Source of the DNA: Desulfobacteraceae bacterium
Lineage (GTDB): Bacteria; Desulfobacterota; Desulfobacteria; Desulfobacterales; Desulfosarcinaceae
DNA length: 50,320 nucleotides
NCBI GenBank assembly: GCA_003599575.1
Contig: QZKV01000121.1
Location: 1-50,320, forward strand
Reading direction: 5' to 3'
Part shown: piece by piece, positions 16,564 through 24,502 of the stretch
Position numbering within the stretch: position 1 is the first letter of the stretch
Layout of the letters: each line of letters begins with the position of its first letter
Program-made: the position numbers and the translations under genes
Notes under the pieces: model-generated
Told to the model about the DNA's origin: nothing
Databases searched by the model: none
What the model saw: the letters and a program-made list of their open reading frames with translations, nothing else

Positions 16564-17913
16564 ATGTCGGAAACCAATTTAATCCATACCATCGCCAGCC
16601 GCGAAAATCTGGTTCGTATCCTGGATAACCTCAAGGAGGGCATCATTGCCCATGACCTCCAGCGGCGCATTTTTTTCTTCAACGCCGAGGCCGAACGCAT
16701 CACGGGGTACCGTCGGCAGGATGTGCTGGGGCGGGATTGCCATGCGGTGTTCGAAGCCCCTTTTTGCGGCCGGCGTTGTTCATTTTGCGATGGAGTGCCC
16801 AATGCCATAGGGGGTTTCGCCTATCCGCTGAACATCACCACCAAGCAGGGGGAGGTGCGCCGCATCGAGTTCCGGGCCACCATGATGCGCGATGAGCAGG
16901 GGGATTTCGTAGGCGTGCTGGCTGCGCTCAGCGATGTGACCGAGCTGCGCGAACTGCAGCGCCGCAGCACTGAAACGAACCGCTTCGCCAACATCATCGG
17001 CGGCGACTCCATGATGCGCGGTCTTTATCAACAGATCATCGATGTGGCGCAATACGATTTTCCGGTCCATCTGTTCGGCGAGACGGGGACCGGCAAAGAA
17101 CTAGTGGCCGCTGCCATTCACAACGAAAGCCGCCGCGCGGGTGCGCCTTTCGTGCCGATCAATTGCGGGGCGCTGCCGGAAGGCTTGATTGAAAGCGAAT
17201 TGTTCGGCCATGTCAAAGGGGCTTTCTCGGGCGCCATCCGTGACAAAAAGGGGCGCTTCGAGCTGGCCGACGGCGGCACTGTCTTTTTGGACGAAGTGGC
17301 CGAAATGCCCAAACCCCTGCAGGTCAAGCTGTTGCGCGTCCTGCAGGAGGGAACGCTTGAAAAACTGGGCGGTGAACGCACTATCTCGGTCAGCGTACGG
17401 GTGATCAGCGCCACCAACAAGGACCTTCGCAAGGAGGTGCAGCGCAACGCTTTTCGTGAAGATCTGTTTTACCGGCTGAACGTAATTCCCATTCATATTC
17501 CGGCCCTGCGCGAGCGCGCGACCGACATTGCGCTGCTGGCCAATCATTTTTTGCGGCACGCGGCCGAACGCAACCACCGGACGGCGCCTGTGATCGCCGA
17601 ATCAGCCATCTCCCTGCTCATGGATTACGCCTGGCCGGGCAATGTGCGCGAACTGCAAAATGCCATGCAGTTCGCCGTCGTTCATTGCAGCAGCGGGATC
17701 ATTACGCCGCACGATTTGCCCATCGAGCTGCGCGGGTTCAAAGGGGCGCCCGTCCGGCTGGAACGCTCCCGCAAGCTGGATGTCCAAGCCGTTCGTGAGG
17801 CCTTGCGCAAAACCGGCGGCAATAAGGCCAGGACAGCCCGGGCCCTGGGTGTCGGCCGCGCCACATTGTACCGCTTTCTGGAAGAACATGCCGAATTGAA
17901 TCCGCAAGAATGA
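16564..17913 (+). CDS. PAS-domain sigma-54-dependent transcriptional activator
   Basis: A 449-residue enhancer-binding protein. An N-terminal PAS domain (about 15-130) is followed by the AAA+ domain with Walker A GETGTGKE at 172-179, GAFSGA at 219-224 (the sigma-54-contacting loop, Ser for the usual Thr), Walker B VFLDEV and the arginine-finger region, then a C-terminal Fis-type helix-turn-helix (TARALGVGRATLYRFLEE). The PAS domain has four cysteines in Cys59-x8-Cys68-x3-Cys72-x2-Cys75, suggesting a metal or redox-sensing site. No receiver domain, so it is not a two-component regulator. It is convergent with cooS; whether it controls cooS is unknown. Confidence 0.9.
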   Translation: MSETNLIHTIASRENLVRILDNLKEGIIAHDLQRRIFFFNAEAERITGYRRQDVLGRDCHAVFEAPFCGRRCSFCDGVPNAIGGFAYPLNITTKQGEVRRIEFRATMMRDEQGDFVGVLAALSDVTELRELQRRSTETNRFANIIGGDSMMRGLYQQIIDVAQYDFPVHLFGETGTGKELVAAAIHNESRRAGAPFVPINCGALPEGLIESELFGHVKGAFSGAIRDKKGRFELADGGTVFLDEVAEMPKPLQVKLLRVLQEGTLEKLGGERTISVSVRVISATNKDLRKEVQRNAFREDLFYRLNVIPIHIPALRERATDIALLANHFLRHAAERNHRTAPVIAESAISLLMDYAWPGNVRELQNAMQFAVVHCSSGIITPHDLPIELRGFKGAPVRLERSRKLDVQAVREALRKTGGNKARTARALGVGRATLYRFLEEHAELNPQE

Positions 17914-17914
17914 T

Positions 17915-17990
17915 TTCAAATAATTTCAAATTTGAAATTTGAAATTTCAAATTTGAGATTCGAGATTGAGAATTTGAGATTTGAGATTGA
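17915..17990. repeat. TTTGAAATTT repeat, copy 3
   Basis: A run of TTTCAAATTTGAAATTTGAA and degenerate TTGAGATT units directly after the activator stop, of the same family as copies at 3139 and 15001. Confidence 0.6.
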
Positions 17991-17996
17991 ATTAAG

Positions 17997-18028
17997 CGGG
18001 GCGCCCCTTTTTCGGGGCGCCCCGTTTT
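17997..18028. terminator. Bidirectional terminator between the activator gene and cooS
   Basis: CGGGGCGCCCC (17997-18007) pairs fully with GGGGCGCCCCG (18014-18024) around a six-base loop, followed by TTTT. It lies between two convergent genes and can serve the plus strand well; the minus strand has an A/T-rich flank further off. Confidence 0.8.
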
Positions 18029-18044
18029 CCGTGGGATGGCCGGG

Positions 18045-20021
18045 CTAAGCGGCGTCAATGGAGCGCCGATCGCTCATATCCATCAAAATGCGCTCGCGGG
18101 CTTTGTCCAAGCCCAGGGCTTTGCGTTTTTTATCGATGTGCGCGATCATCAGCCGGGCGATATCGTGGGGATCTACTGCGAAGCCCCACTTGCCGAAACC
18201 CATGGTTTCCAGCTCCGCGAACAGATGCTTGTGGAACTTGGTGCCTTCTACAATGGGGAAGGTGACGCCGAACACTGTATAAACGCCGGACGCCACGAAG
18301 TACTGCCCGATGCAGATGGCTTTCTCGCTCATGTATTCAGGGGCGCAGCCGGCCACCGGGAGATCGGCGATGCTGTCGCCCAAGCCACCGGTTTTGACCA
18401 TCTCCGCGGCGGCGATCAGGATGCGGCTGTTGTCCACGCACGAGCCGATACCCAGTACCGGCGGCATGCCCACTGTTTCGCACACCTCCTTTAGGCCGGG
18501 GCCGGCCAGGTGCGCGGCCTCCGGGGTGGTGAGCCCGGCTTTGGCCAGGGCGATCTGCGCACACCCGGTTTGCAGCACCAGCACATCGTTTTGGATCAAC
18601 TCCTTAACCAGCTCCACGTGCACCCAATCCTGCTTGACGCGCGGATTGGTGCATCCGACCACGCCGGCCACGCCGCGGATGCGGCCGTTAATGATGTTGT
18701 CGTTGAGCGGGGTGTAGGAGCCGCGGAATGTGCCGCCCAGCATGTAGTTGATGTATTCATGCGAAAAACCGTGCACGCCGACGTTGATGTTGCGGGGAAT
18801 CTCGACTTTGGCTTTGCGGTTCTTGAATCTGGAAATCGCTTTGATCACGATTTCGTCGGTGCACTTTTTGGGATCGTGGTCGTTGAATTCCACATGCACT
18901 GCGCCTTCGATCCGGCAGCGGGGATTGGTGGTGATCAGGTGCGTGCCGTAGCATTCGGCGACTTTGACCAGCCCCTGTTTGATGCATTGAACGTCCACGG
19001 CCATGGCGTCGACCGCGCCGGTGATCAGAATCGCTTCGGTGGACATGAAGTTGCCGGCGTGTGGGATGCCGTGGCGCACGAGCACTTCGGCTCCCGAACA
19101 GCACATGCCGGCCAAATTGATCCCTCTGGCGCCGGCCGCCTTGGCGGCCTCAATCAAGGTGGGCGCGTTGACCGATTCGATCATCGATTCGAATAGATTG
19201 GGCTCGTGGCCGTGAATGATGATATTGACCTGATCCTCCTTGAGCACGCCCATGTTGACTTCGATGCTCACCGGGGAGGGGGTGCCGAACAGGATGTCGG
19301 AAATCTCCGTGGCCACCATGGAACCGCCCCAGCCGTCGGCCAGTGCGGTGCGGCTGCACTGCCTGGTGATGTTGGTATAATCCTGATCCACTCCCATGTG
19401 GCTGCGATGCATGATCTCCATGATTTCGCGCATGGCGCCGCGCGGCACGACGCCGTTTTTGCGCCAGGTCTCCAATGTTTTGGGGGGTACGCGTTTGGCA
19501 AACGGGATTTCACCATCCACGGCCGTGTAGGTGCTTTCAAGCTGCTCGTATAAATCGGTGGCGATTTCTTTGACCGAGCGCCCTTCGGTTGCGATGCCGA
19601 TCGATTGGGCCACGGTTTCCAGCTTTTGGATATCTTTGATGGCGTAATCCTTGATCTTACCGTTGACGACCTCACGGAACAGGTCCAGCATGCTCATGCC
19701 ATGATCGGTGTGGGCCGCACCACCGGCGGCGATCATGCGCGCAAAGTTGCGCGCCATAATCGTGTCGATGGTGGCGCCGCAGACACCCACCTTGCTGTAA
19801 GGGTCCTTGGCATTGAGCCGGCAAGGCCCCATGAAGCAGTGCTTGCAACAAGCCGATTCGGCCCCGATGGGACAGGCTTTCATGTTGACGGCGCGGTCGA
19901 AGGCGGTTTCCACCCCTTCCAGCCGCCCCTTGGCAATCATTTTTTGCGTGGCCTCGCAAGTGGTCAGTTCGCCGGTCGGTACCAGCGGTTTGTCTTTGTC
20001 GATCTTTTTCTGGATTTCCAT
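18045..20021 (-). CDS. cooS: Anaerobic carbon-monoxide dehydrogenase, catalytic subunit
   Basis: A 658-residue Ni-Fe-S CO dehydrogenase. The N terminus carries the B/D-cluster cysteines in ACPIGAESACCKHCFMGPCR and KVGVCGATID, and later segments include GWGGSMVATEISDILFG, the C-cluster His/Cys region MCCSGAEVLVRHGIP, QTGCAQIALAKAG and GIGSCVDNSRI. It oxidises CO to CO2 (or the reverse) with ferredoxin-like electron partners in the cytoplasm. No cooC, cooF, hydrogenase or acetyl-CoA synthase genes are in the window, so it belongs to the solitary CooS group. The ATG at 20021 follows AGGGGAG; the longer frame to 20144 has no homology. A FUR-type palindrome sits at the likely promoter. Confidence 0.93.
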   Translation of the reverse strand: MEIQKKIDKDKPLVPTGELTTCEATQKMIAKGRLEGVETAFDRAVNMKACPIGAESACCKHCFMGPCRLNAKDPYSKVGVCGATIDTIMARNFARMIAAGGAAHTDHGMSMLDLFREVVNGKIKDYAIKDIQKLETVAQSIGIATEGRSVKEIATDLYEQLESTYTAVDGEIPFAKRVPPKTLETWRKNGVVPRGAMREIMEIMHRSHMGVDQDYTNITRQCSRTALADGWGGSMVATEISDILFGTPSPVSIEVNMGVLKEDQVNIIIHGHEPNLFESMIESVNAPTLIEAAKAAGARGINLAGMCCSGAEVLVRHGIPHAGNFMSTEAILITGAVDAMAVDVQCIKQGLVKVAECYGTHLITTNPRCRIEGAVHVEFNDHDPKKCTDEIVIKAISRFKNRKAKVEIPRNINVGVHGFSHEYINYMLGGTFRGSYTPLNDNIINGRIRGVAGVVGCTNPRVKQDWVHVELVKELIQNDVLVLQTGCAQIALAKAGLTTPEAAHLAGPGLKEVCETVGMPPVLGIGSCVDNSRILIAAAEMVKTGGLGDSIADLPVAGCAPEYMSEKAICIGQYFVASGVYTVFGVTFPIVEGTKFHKHLFAELETMGFGKWGFAVDPHDIARLMIAHIDKKRKALGLDKARERILMDMSDRRSIDAA

Positions 20022-20172
20022 AGTGGCTCCCCTGTTTGAGGTGCCCATCCATAAATTGCATCCCATGCTGGCTGTGTGAGAAAGACCACGGGGGGCGGCA
20101 TCAGAATCGGAATAGGAATCGGAACCGGAAAGGAAGCGGGCCAAAGCGGCCAGTGGATGGACACTGGTAAAT

Positions 20173-20187
20173 TAGTAATGATTACTA
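20173..20187. promoter_or_regulatory. 7-1-7 palindrome, FUR-family-like operator
   Basis: TAGTAATGATTACTA is a perfect palindrome with seven-base arms around one base and the TAAT-N-ATTA core of Fur/PerR/Zur boxes. It lies just downstream of the cooS -10, where a repressor would block initiation. A Fur-family gene is at 22930. Which metal or peroxide signal acts is unknown. Confidence 0.5.
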
Positions 20188-20189
20188 TT

Positions 20190-20219
20190 TAGCTACAATC
20201 ATGTCTTGCCGATTGTCAA
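20190..20219 (-). promoter_or_regulatory. Likely cooS promoter
   Basis: On the minus strand TTGACA (20219-20214), an 18-base spacer, and TAGCTA (20195-20190) form a sigma-70-type promoter about 165 bases upstream of the cooS start codon. Confidence 0.5.
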
Positions 20220-20580
20220 GCCGGAAGTGAACTTGGCAGCAATTCCCGCTGAGCAGGATTTCAGCTAAGGTCCACGGGCAGCTGCTCCCGGACGACCACA
20301 CGGCTTGGGCGAGATGCTGATCTCTGGGTCGGGTTCCGTGTCGGACAGTACCTGACCTTTTCCCGAACATGCGCTTAATTCAGGGGCTTCTTCGTTCCCG
20401 CAACACCTTTCACCGGGTTGCCTTCGAAAACTGTTGAGATTTGCATTCTTTTCCCACCTGTATTATTAAAAACGAACCGGAAACCTGCCCTGAATGTGCA
20501 GCGGCAAGCGGCAGGATGCCATGTTCCGAACCATTCAGCCAAAGGCGGCGGCGCTGTCCTTATCGTGAAGGGAACTTTTC
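20220..20580. other. Intergenic region without a recognised gene
   Basis: About 360 bases between the cooS promoter and the glutaredoxin gene. I see no coding frame with homology. It contains GGGTCGGGTTCCGT (20326-20339) and CCCGAACATGC (20362-20372), both of which recur, with one mismatch in the first, at 27278-27291 and 27324-27334. Confidence 0.4.
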
Positions 20581-20835
20581 ATGACCAGCGATTCGGTGAA
20601 ACTATACAGCCTGAGCACATGCAGTCATTGTAAATCCACCAAAAAACTGCTCGATGAGTGTACGGTCCAATACGAATTTGTGGATGTGGACCTGCTTGAA
20701 GGCGACGAACGCAAGGCCATTTTGGAGGATGTTAAAAAGTTCAACCCCAAATGTTCCTTTCCAACCATCATTATCGGGGGCAAAGTAATCGTCGGGTATA
20801 AGGAAAATGAAATAAAGGAGGCCCTGGGATTGTGA
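20581..20835 (+). CDS. Glutaredoxin-like thiol protein
   Basis: An 84-residue single-domain thioredoxin-fold protein with the dithiol site STCSHCKSTKKLL near residues 12-24, the cis-Pro loop CSFPTIIIGGKVIVGY and a C-terminal NEIKEALG helix, as in NrdH/glutaredoxin-like proteins. The active site Cys-Ser-His-Cys differs from the classical Cys-Pro-Tyr-Cys. It overlaps the next gene, a ferredoxin:thioredoxin reductase catalytic subunit, by one base, so that enzyme is the probable reductant rather than glutathione. Start after AGGGAAC. Confidence 0.88.
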   Translation: MTSDSVKLYSLSTCSHCKSTKKLLDECTVQYEFVDVDLLEGDERKAILEDVKKFNPKCSFPTIIIGGKVIVGYKENEIKEALGL

Positions 20836-21167
20836 TGGATGTGAACGTACTTCATGAAAAGCTGAAAAAGAGTCAAGGAGCCCTGGGCTATTATTTCAAC
20901 AAAGACAAGGAGCGCGTCTTTGAGCTGCTCGAAGGACTTCTCCGCAACAAGGCGCGTTACGGATACATGGCGTGTCCTTGTCGCCTGGCATCTGGCGATC
21001 GCCAAGCGGACCGGGATATCATCTGCCCGTGTGTGTACCGCGCCCCCGATGTCGAGGATTTCGGCAGCTGCTACTGCAATCTTTATGTCTCCAAAGCCTG
21101 GAACGATGCGACCAGCCACCATGAGTATGTGCCCGAGCGGCGGCCGCCCGAGAAGATGACTTTTTAA
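20835..21167 (+). CDS. Ferredoxin:thioredoxin reductase catalytic-chain-like protein
   Basis: About 110 residues with the FtrB cysteine set: ACPCRLA, then IICPCVYR and GSCYCNLYV. These motifs hold the [4Fe-4S] cluster and the adjacent redox disulfide that takes electrons from ferredoxin one at a time and reduces a thioredoxin-like partner. Length matches stand-alone FTR catalytic subunits of anaerobes, which lack the plant variable chain. The ATG at 20835 overlaps the glutaredoxin stop; a GTG one codon earlier is also possible. The tight coupling makes the glutaredoxin its likely substrate. Confidence 0.88.
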   Translation: MDVNVLHEKLKKSQGALGYYFNKDKERVFELLEGLLRNKARYGYMACPCRLASGDRQADRDIICPCVYRAPDVEDFGSCYCNLYVSKAWNDATSHHEYVPERRPPEKMTF

Positions 21168-21612
21168 CCGGGCATTTCTTACACCCTATGAATTGGTTTC
21201 CCAAACACCAATCACTCCTGGAAGCGTGATTTGCGGGCCGCCCCTTGCGCAATCGGGTTGCAATGCTAAACATGTAGACGTTGTCACGGATAGGTTTTGA
21301 TGGAACCGCGGCGTTGCATGCCGCCCAAAACTTAGGCGGGAGACGCCTCGTCTCCCCTATGATTCGCGGCCGGTAAACGCAAACAAAGTCACTCGGGTTG
21401 GATAGCCTTGCTCCCATGCGCGAGGGAGGCGGCAGGCCGATCTCACTTGGGATATTCTTCGACCTGACAGACAATCGGCCGTGACTCACCAAATCTGACG
21501 GTTGGGCATGTTTTTAGATAAAACGGGGGAGATCGCGATGCTGGAAACGGTTGGATCCACTTCCCCGAAATGGCAAAGCACCATTCATTTGTAAACATCA
21601 AAGGAGACCCAG
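21168..21612. other. Long intergenic region with two hairpins upstream of citrate synthase
   Basis: No credible gene in 445 bases. Two clear stems are present: GCGGC (21308-21312) with GCCGC (21320-21324), and GGGAGACG (21338-21345) with CGTCTCCC (21349-21356). Neither is followed by a T tract. The second, with its CCT loop, may mark a dispersed repeat. Confidence 0.4.
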
Positions 21613-22794
21613 ATGGTAGAAGATTGCAAGCCGGTTCTCAATACCGGTTTACGCGGAGTAACCGTTGCCAGCACCAAAATCAGTGATGTGGTGGGCGATC
21701 TGGGCAAGTTGATCTATCGCGGCTTTTTGGTTTCGGACTTGTCCGGCAAGACCAGCTTTGAAGAGATCGTGCATTTGTTGCTGTTTGAAAAACTGCCCAC
21801 CAAAGATGAACTTGCCGCCATGAAGCAACGCCTGGTTGCCGAACGCAGCATTCCACCTGCAATTATTGAAGCGCTCAGAACCCGTCCGGTGCAATCCCTG
21901 CCCATGGATATTTTGCAGGCGGCCGTTGCCATGCTGGCCAATCATGACAGCGACGTAAACGATACATCCCAGGAGGCAACCATGCGCATGGCCATCCGCC
22001 TGATTGCAAAACTGCCTACCGTTGTGGCCGCCTGGGAAAGAATTCGCAACGGCGCAGCGCCCGTGGCGCCGGATCCGACCCTGGACCATGCCGCCAATTT
22101 TCTCTACATGCTGTTTGGCGAAAAGCCCCAGGCGGAACTGGTGCACTTTTTCGATGTCGCCCTGGTGCTGCACGCAGAACATTCGTTTAACGCCTCCACC
22201 TTTGCGGCCCGCGAAGTCGCATCCACCCGCGCTCATATCTACGCGGCCGTCTCGGCGGCCATCGGATCGCTCTCCGGTGAACTGCACGGCGGCGCCAATG
22301 TAAAAGTGATGCGCATGCTACTGGACATCGGCAGTCCCGATCGCGTGGATGACTATCTGAATCGGATTCTGGATGAAGGCAAAAAGATAATGGGGCTGGG
22401 GCATGCGGTCTATACGACCGACGACCCGCGGGCTCATATCCTCGCGCCCATGTCCAAGCGCGCCGGCGAACTGGCCGGTGATACCCGCTGGTACGAAATA
22501 TCCACAATCCTGGAGGACAAAGGAAAGCGGGCATTCAAGGAGCGCAAGGGCACCGATATCTATGTGAACGTGGATTTCTACAGCGCCTCTCTGTACTACT
22601 CCATGGGGATACCCGTGGATCTTTTTTCGCCCTTGTTTGCCATTGCACGTGTGGCCGGCTGGACGGCCCACGTGTTGGAGGAACATTTTGCCGGGGCGGC
22701 CCCGAAACCCATGCTGTATCGACCGGAATCCAAATACATCGGAGAATATTGCGGGCCGGCCGAATGCAGCTTTGTTCCCATCGATCAGCGTTGA
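21613..22794 (+). CDS. Citrate synthase family protein
   Basis: A 393-residue type II-like citrate synthase. Catalytic residues are visible in LHAEHSFNASTFAAR, in the active-site stretch GELHGGANVKVMRML, in IMGLGHAVYTTDDPRA and in the late Asp of YVNVDFYSASLYYSMG. It condenses acetyl-CoA (or propionyl-CoA for 2-methylcitrate synthases) with oxaloacetate. The sequence alone does not separate the two. Start after AAAGGAGACCC. Some Desulfobacterota use Re-citrate synthase instead; this is the ordinary Si-type fold. It is monocistronic by position, with the Fur-family gene 135 bases downstream. Confidence 0.9.
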   Translation: MVEDCKPVLNTGLRGVTVASTKISDVVGDLGKLIYRGFLVSDLSGKTSFEEIVHLLLFEKLPTKDELAAMKQRLVAERSIPPAIIEALRTRPVQSLPMDILQAAVAMLANHDSDVNDTSQEATMRMAIRLIAKLPTVVAAWERIRNGAAPVAPDPTLDHAANFLYMLFGEKPQAELVHFFDVALVLHAEHSFNASTFAAREVASTRAHIYAAVSAAIGSLSGELHGGANVKVMRMLLDIGSPDRVDDYLNRILDEGKKIMGLGHAVYTTDDPRAHILAPMSKRAGELAGDTRWYEISTILEDKGKRAFKERKGTDIYVNVDFYSASLYYSMGIPVDLFSPLFAIARVAGWTAHVLEEHFAGAAPKPMLYRPESKYIGEYCGPAECSFVPIDQR

Positions 22795-22929
22795 TGAAGG
22801 CAAGCAGTGCTGAAATTGGAAGCTCCCCAAAAAGCCAAGCTTTTACACGGCGTTGTCGGATGCCGGGCTGAAACGGTTCTGATAAACGGGTTTTTTTGAA
22901 CCGGCAAGGCACCGCGAGAGAGATGGAGC

Positions 22930-23415
22930 ATGGGCGGCCTGGAAAAGAAGCAGCACGACCCGGCGCGGACGGAGAAACTGCGCACAACTCGGCAGCGGCG
23001 GATGATTCTGGACGAGCTGCGCAAGCGCAACACCCATCCCACCGCCGATGTGTTGTATGAAAAGGTGCGAAAACGCCTGCCGCGCATCAGCTTGGGGACC
23101 GTCTATCGTAATCTTGAGATACTGACCGCCCAGGGAGAGATTCAAACACTGGAAATCAGCGGCAGCCAGAAGCGCTACGACGGCGTTCCCCAAAAGCATT
23201 ATCACATCCGCTGCCTGCATTGCGGCAGCATGGATGATGCCCCGATCGCGCCCTTGAACCGTCTTGAGGATGCGTTGTACGGGGCCACCGTTTACACCAT
23301 CTTGGGGCACCGGCTCGAGTTTGTGGGGCTGTGTCCGGCGTGCTCCAAAAAAGAAGAGGTGCGTCGCCTGGTCGAGCAAGATCTGAACCTGCCAACGGAA
23401 AGTTCCGGACCATGA
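22930..23415 (+). CDS. Fur/PerR-family metal-responsive repressor
   Basis: 161 residues with the Fur winged-helix: TRQRRMILDELRKRNTHPTA, then RISLGTVYRNLEILTAQGEI, and the metal-binding KHYHIRCLHCGSMDD. A second Cys pair in LCPACSK near the C terminus completes the structural zinc site seen in PerR and many Fur proteins. HYHIRC-type text is closer to PerR-like members than to classical Fur. The start follows a weak AGATGGAG. It lies before the oxygen-defence island and could act on the palindrome upstream of cooS; that link is inferred. Confidence 0.88.
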   Translation: MGGLEKKQHDPARTEKLRTTRQRRMILDELRKRNTHPTADVLYEKVRKRLPRISLGTVYRNLEILTAQGEIQTLEISGSQKRYDGVPQKHYHIRCLHCGSMDDAPIAPLNRLEDALYGATVYTILGHRLEFVGLCPACSKKEEVRRLVEQDLNLPTESSGP

Positions 23416-23433
23416 CCGCGTGGGCGCCGCGGC

Positions 23434-23793
23434 TCAGGCGCCGGCCAGCTCTTTTTGCAGCCACTCTTTGACAACGCCCTCGACGGCGTAGACGCCCTTT
23501 AATTGGCCGTTTTCCCTGATGAAGGCCTCCTTTATATGCGGCGGCATCTCGATTCGGGCAACCTCCTTGGCTTCGTTGGAATTGCGCCGGATCAGGTAAA
23601 TGACCGGCGGTTCCTTCCAGGTGCTGAGCGCAAAATAGCAGGTCTCATCATTTTTGGAACGGATGACATAGTTACCCCGGGACCAGTTATTGCCCCATTC
23701 CAGGTACAGGCGTACGGCTTCTTCCGGGGTCATCTCCCAGTCGATGGCATTCAGCAGACCGGGATCACGTTTTATTTGTTCCAGAATGCTCAT
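23434..23793 (-). CDS. Conserved hypothetical protein (resembles the DVU0772 family)
   Basis: 119 residues beginning MSILEQIKRDPGLLNAIDWE, followed by a conserved-looking MTPEEAVRLYLEWGNNW and a Trp/Tyr-rich middle. No signal peptide, membrane segment or catalytic motif is visible. I recall this layout from small proteins of sulfate reducers (DVU0772-type) of unknown function; the family name is from memory. The ATG at 23793 is chosen for the ribosome site AGGAAGGA; the frame is open further upstream without homology. It is convergent with the Fur-family gene, 18 bases apart. Confidence 0.65.
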   Translation of the reverse strand: MSILEQIKRDPGLLNAIDWEMTPEEAVRLYLEWGNNWSRGNYVIRSKNDETCYFALSTWKEPPVIYLIRRNSNEAKEVARIEMPPHIKEAFIRENGQLKGVYAVEGVVKEWLQKELAGA

Positions 23794-23937
23794 GGCGATT
23801 CCTTCCTGTTGGTTTGGACACTCTCTTAGCATTGGACTGTTTTGGTGTTTTGCAAGCAATATGCCTCCCCTAGCGTTTGTTCCCAGAGCGCTCCCAGCTC
23901 TGCTTTAAATAGGTAGTTCCGTAACTAAAACCTGATG

Positions 23938-23984
23938 TGTGAGACACAAATGTATCAAGTGGCCGCGCTGTATTGTGAGACACA
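23938..23984. promoter_or_regulatory. Two copies of TGTGAGACACA, candidate activator sites
   Basis: TGTGAGACACA occurs at 23938-23948 and 23974-23984, exactly 36 bases apart; each has TGTG/CACA symmetry. They lie 96-150 bases upstream of a -24/-12-like element and 160-210 bases upstream of the next gene. This spacing suits enhancer sites, but the binder is unknown. Confidence 0.45.
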
Positions 23985-24079
23985 TCGATGCCCCCACCTG
24001 TTTGTTGCCAGGCCATCTTTCACGCGCAAATGCTTGGTGGACGGGCTTTACGATCGGATGTCGCGCCGGCCCTGCAAAC

Positions 24080-24095
24080 TGGCACAGCTCTTGAT
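24080..24095 (+). promoter_or_regulatory. Possible sigma-54-like promoter
   Basis: TGGCAC at 24080-24085, five bases, then TTGAT at 24091-24095. The -24 element is perfect; the -12 element has GA instead of the conserved GC, so activity is doubtful. Confidence 0.3.
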
Positions 24096-24146
24096 AGGAG
24101 TGGGTCGACGCTGTCCATTTTAAAAAGTTCGCCCGGAGAGTTTTGC

Positions 24147-24374
24147 ATGCGCAAACCATGCGATCAGAATATCCAGCGCACCATTCGTTTGGCGCAGGCA
24201 ATGATGCGTCTGGCCGATCAAGGCGATGCTGACCGCCAGGATACCGGATGCGGTATCCTCTACGGCGTGCTGCGCGATTCGGCCTATAAACTGTGGCGCC
24301 TGGCGGTGGAAGAGAAAAAGCAGCATGCGGAAAAAGGATGGGGGTCGTGCCAATGCCCGGATATCCCGGAATAA
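24147..24374 (+). CDS. Small conserved hypothetical protein
   Basis: 75 residues, MRKPCDQNIQRTIRLAQAMM then a DQGDADRQDTGCGILYGVLR-type segment and a Lys/Glu-rich helix. Two predicted amphipathic helices flank the DTGCG motif; no membrane segment. Similar short proteins with GCGxLYGxLRDSAYK occur in anaerobes, function unknown to me. Start after CCGGAGAG. It precedes rubrerythrin on the same strand. Confidence 0.6.
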   Translation: MRKPCDQNIQRTIRLAQAMMRLADQGDADRQDTGCGILYGVLRDSAYKLWRLAVEEKKQHAEKGWGSCQCPDIPE

Positions 24375-24502
24375 CAAAGGTCACTGGGCCCTTTTCCCGT
24401 CTGGTCCGCAATACGCAGCTGATATTCAGCTGGTCCGCGGGAAACGGTCCAAACGGCCAACGGATGAAGAAACATCTCTAACTGAAAAAGGAGGAAATCG
24501 AG

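Noticed and set aside
21019..21492. Minus-strand frame of 157 codons over the FTR gene end and the intergenic hairpins
   Set aside because: It overlaps the well-supported FTR gene and has no ribosome site or homology; its ERTRRLPP-like text comes from the repeat hairpin.
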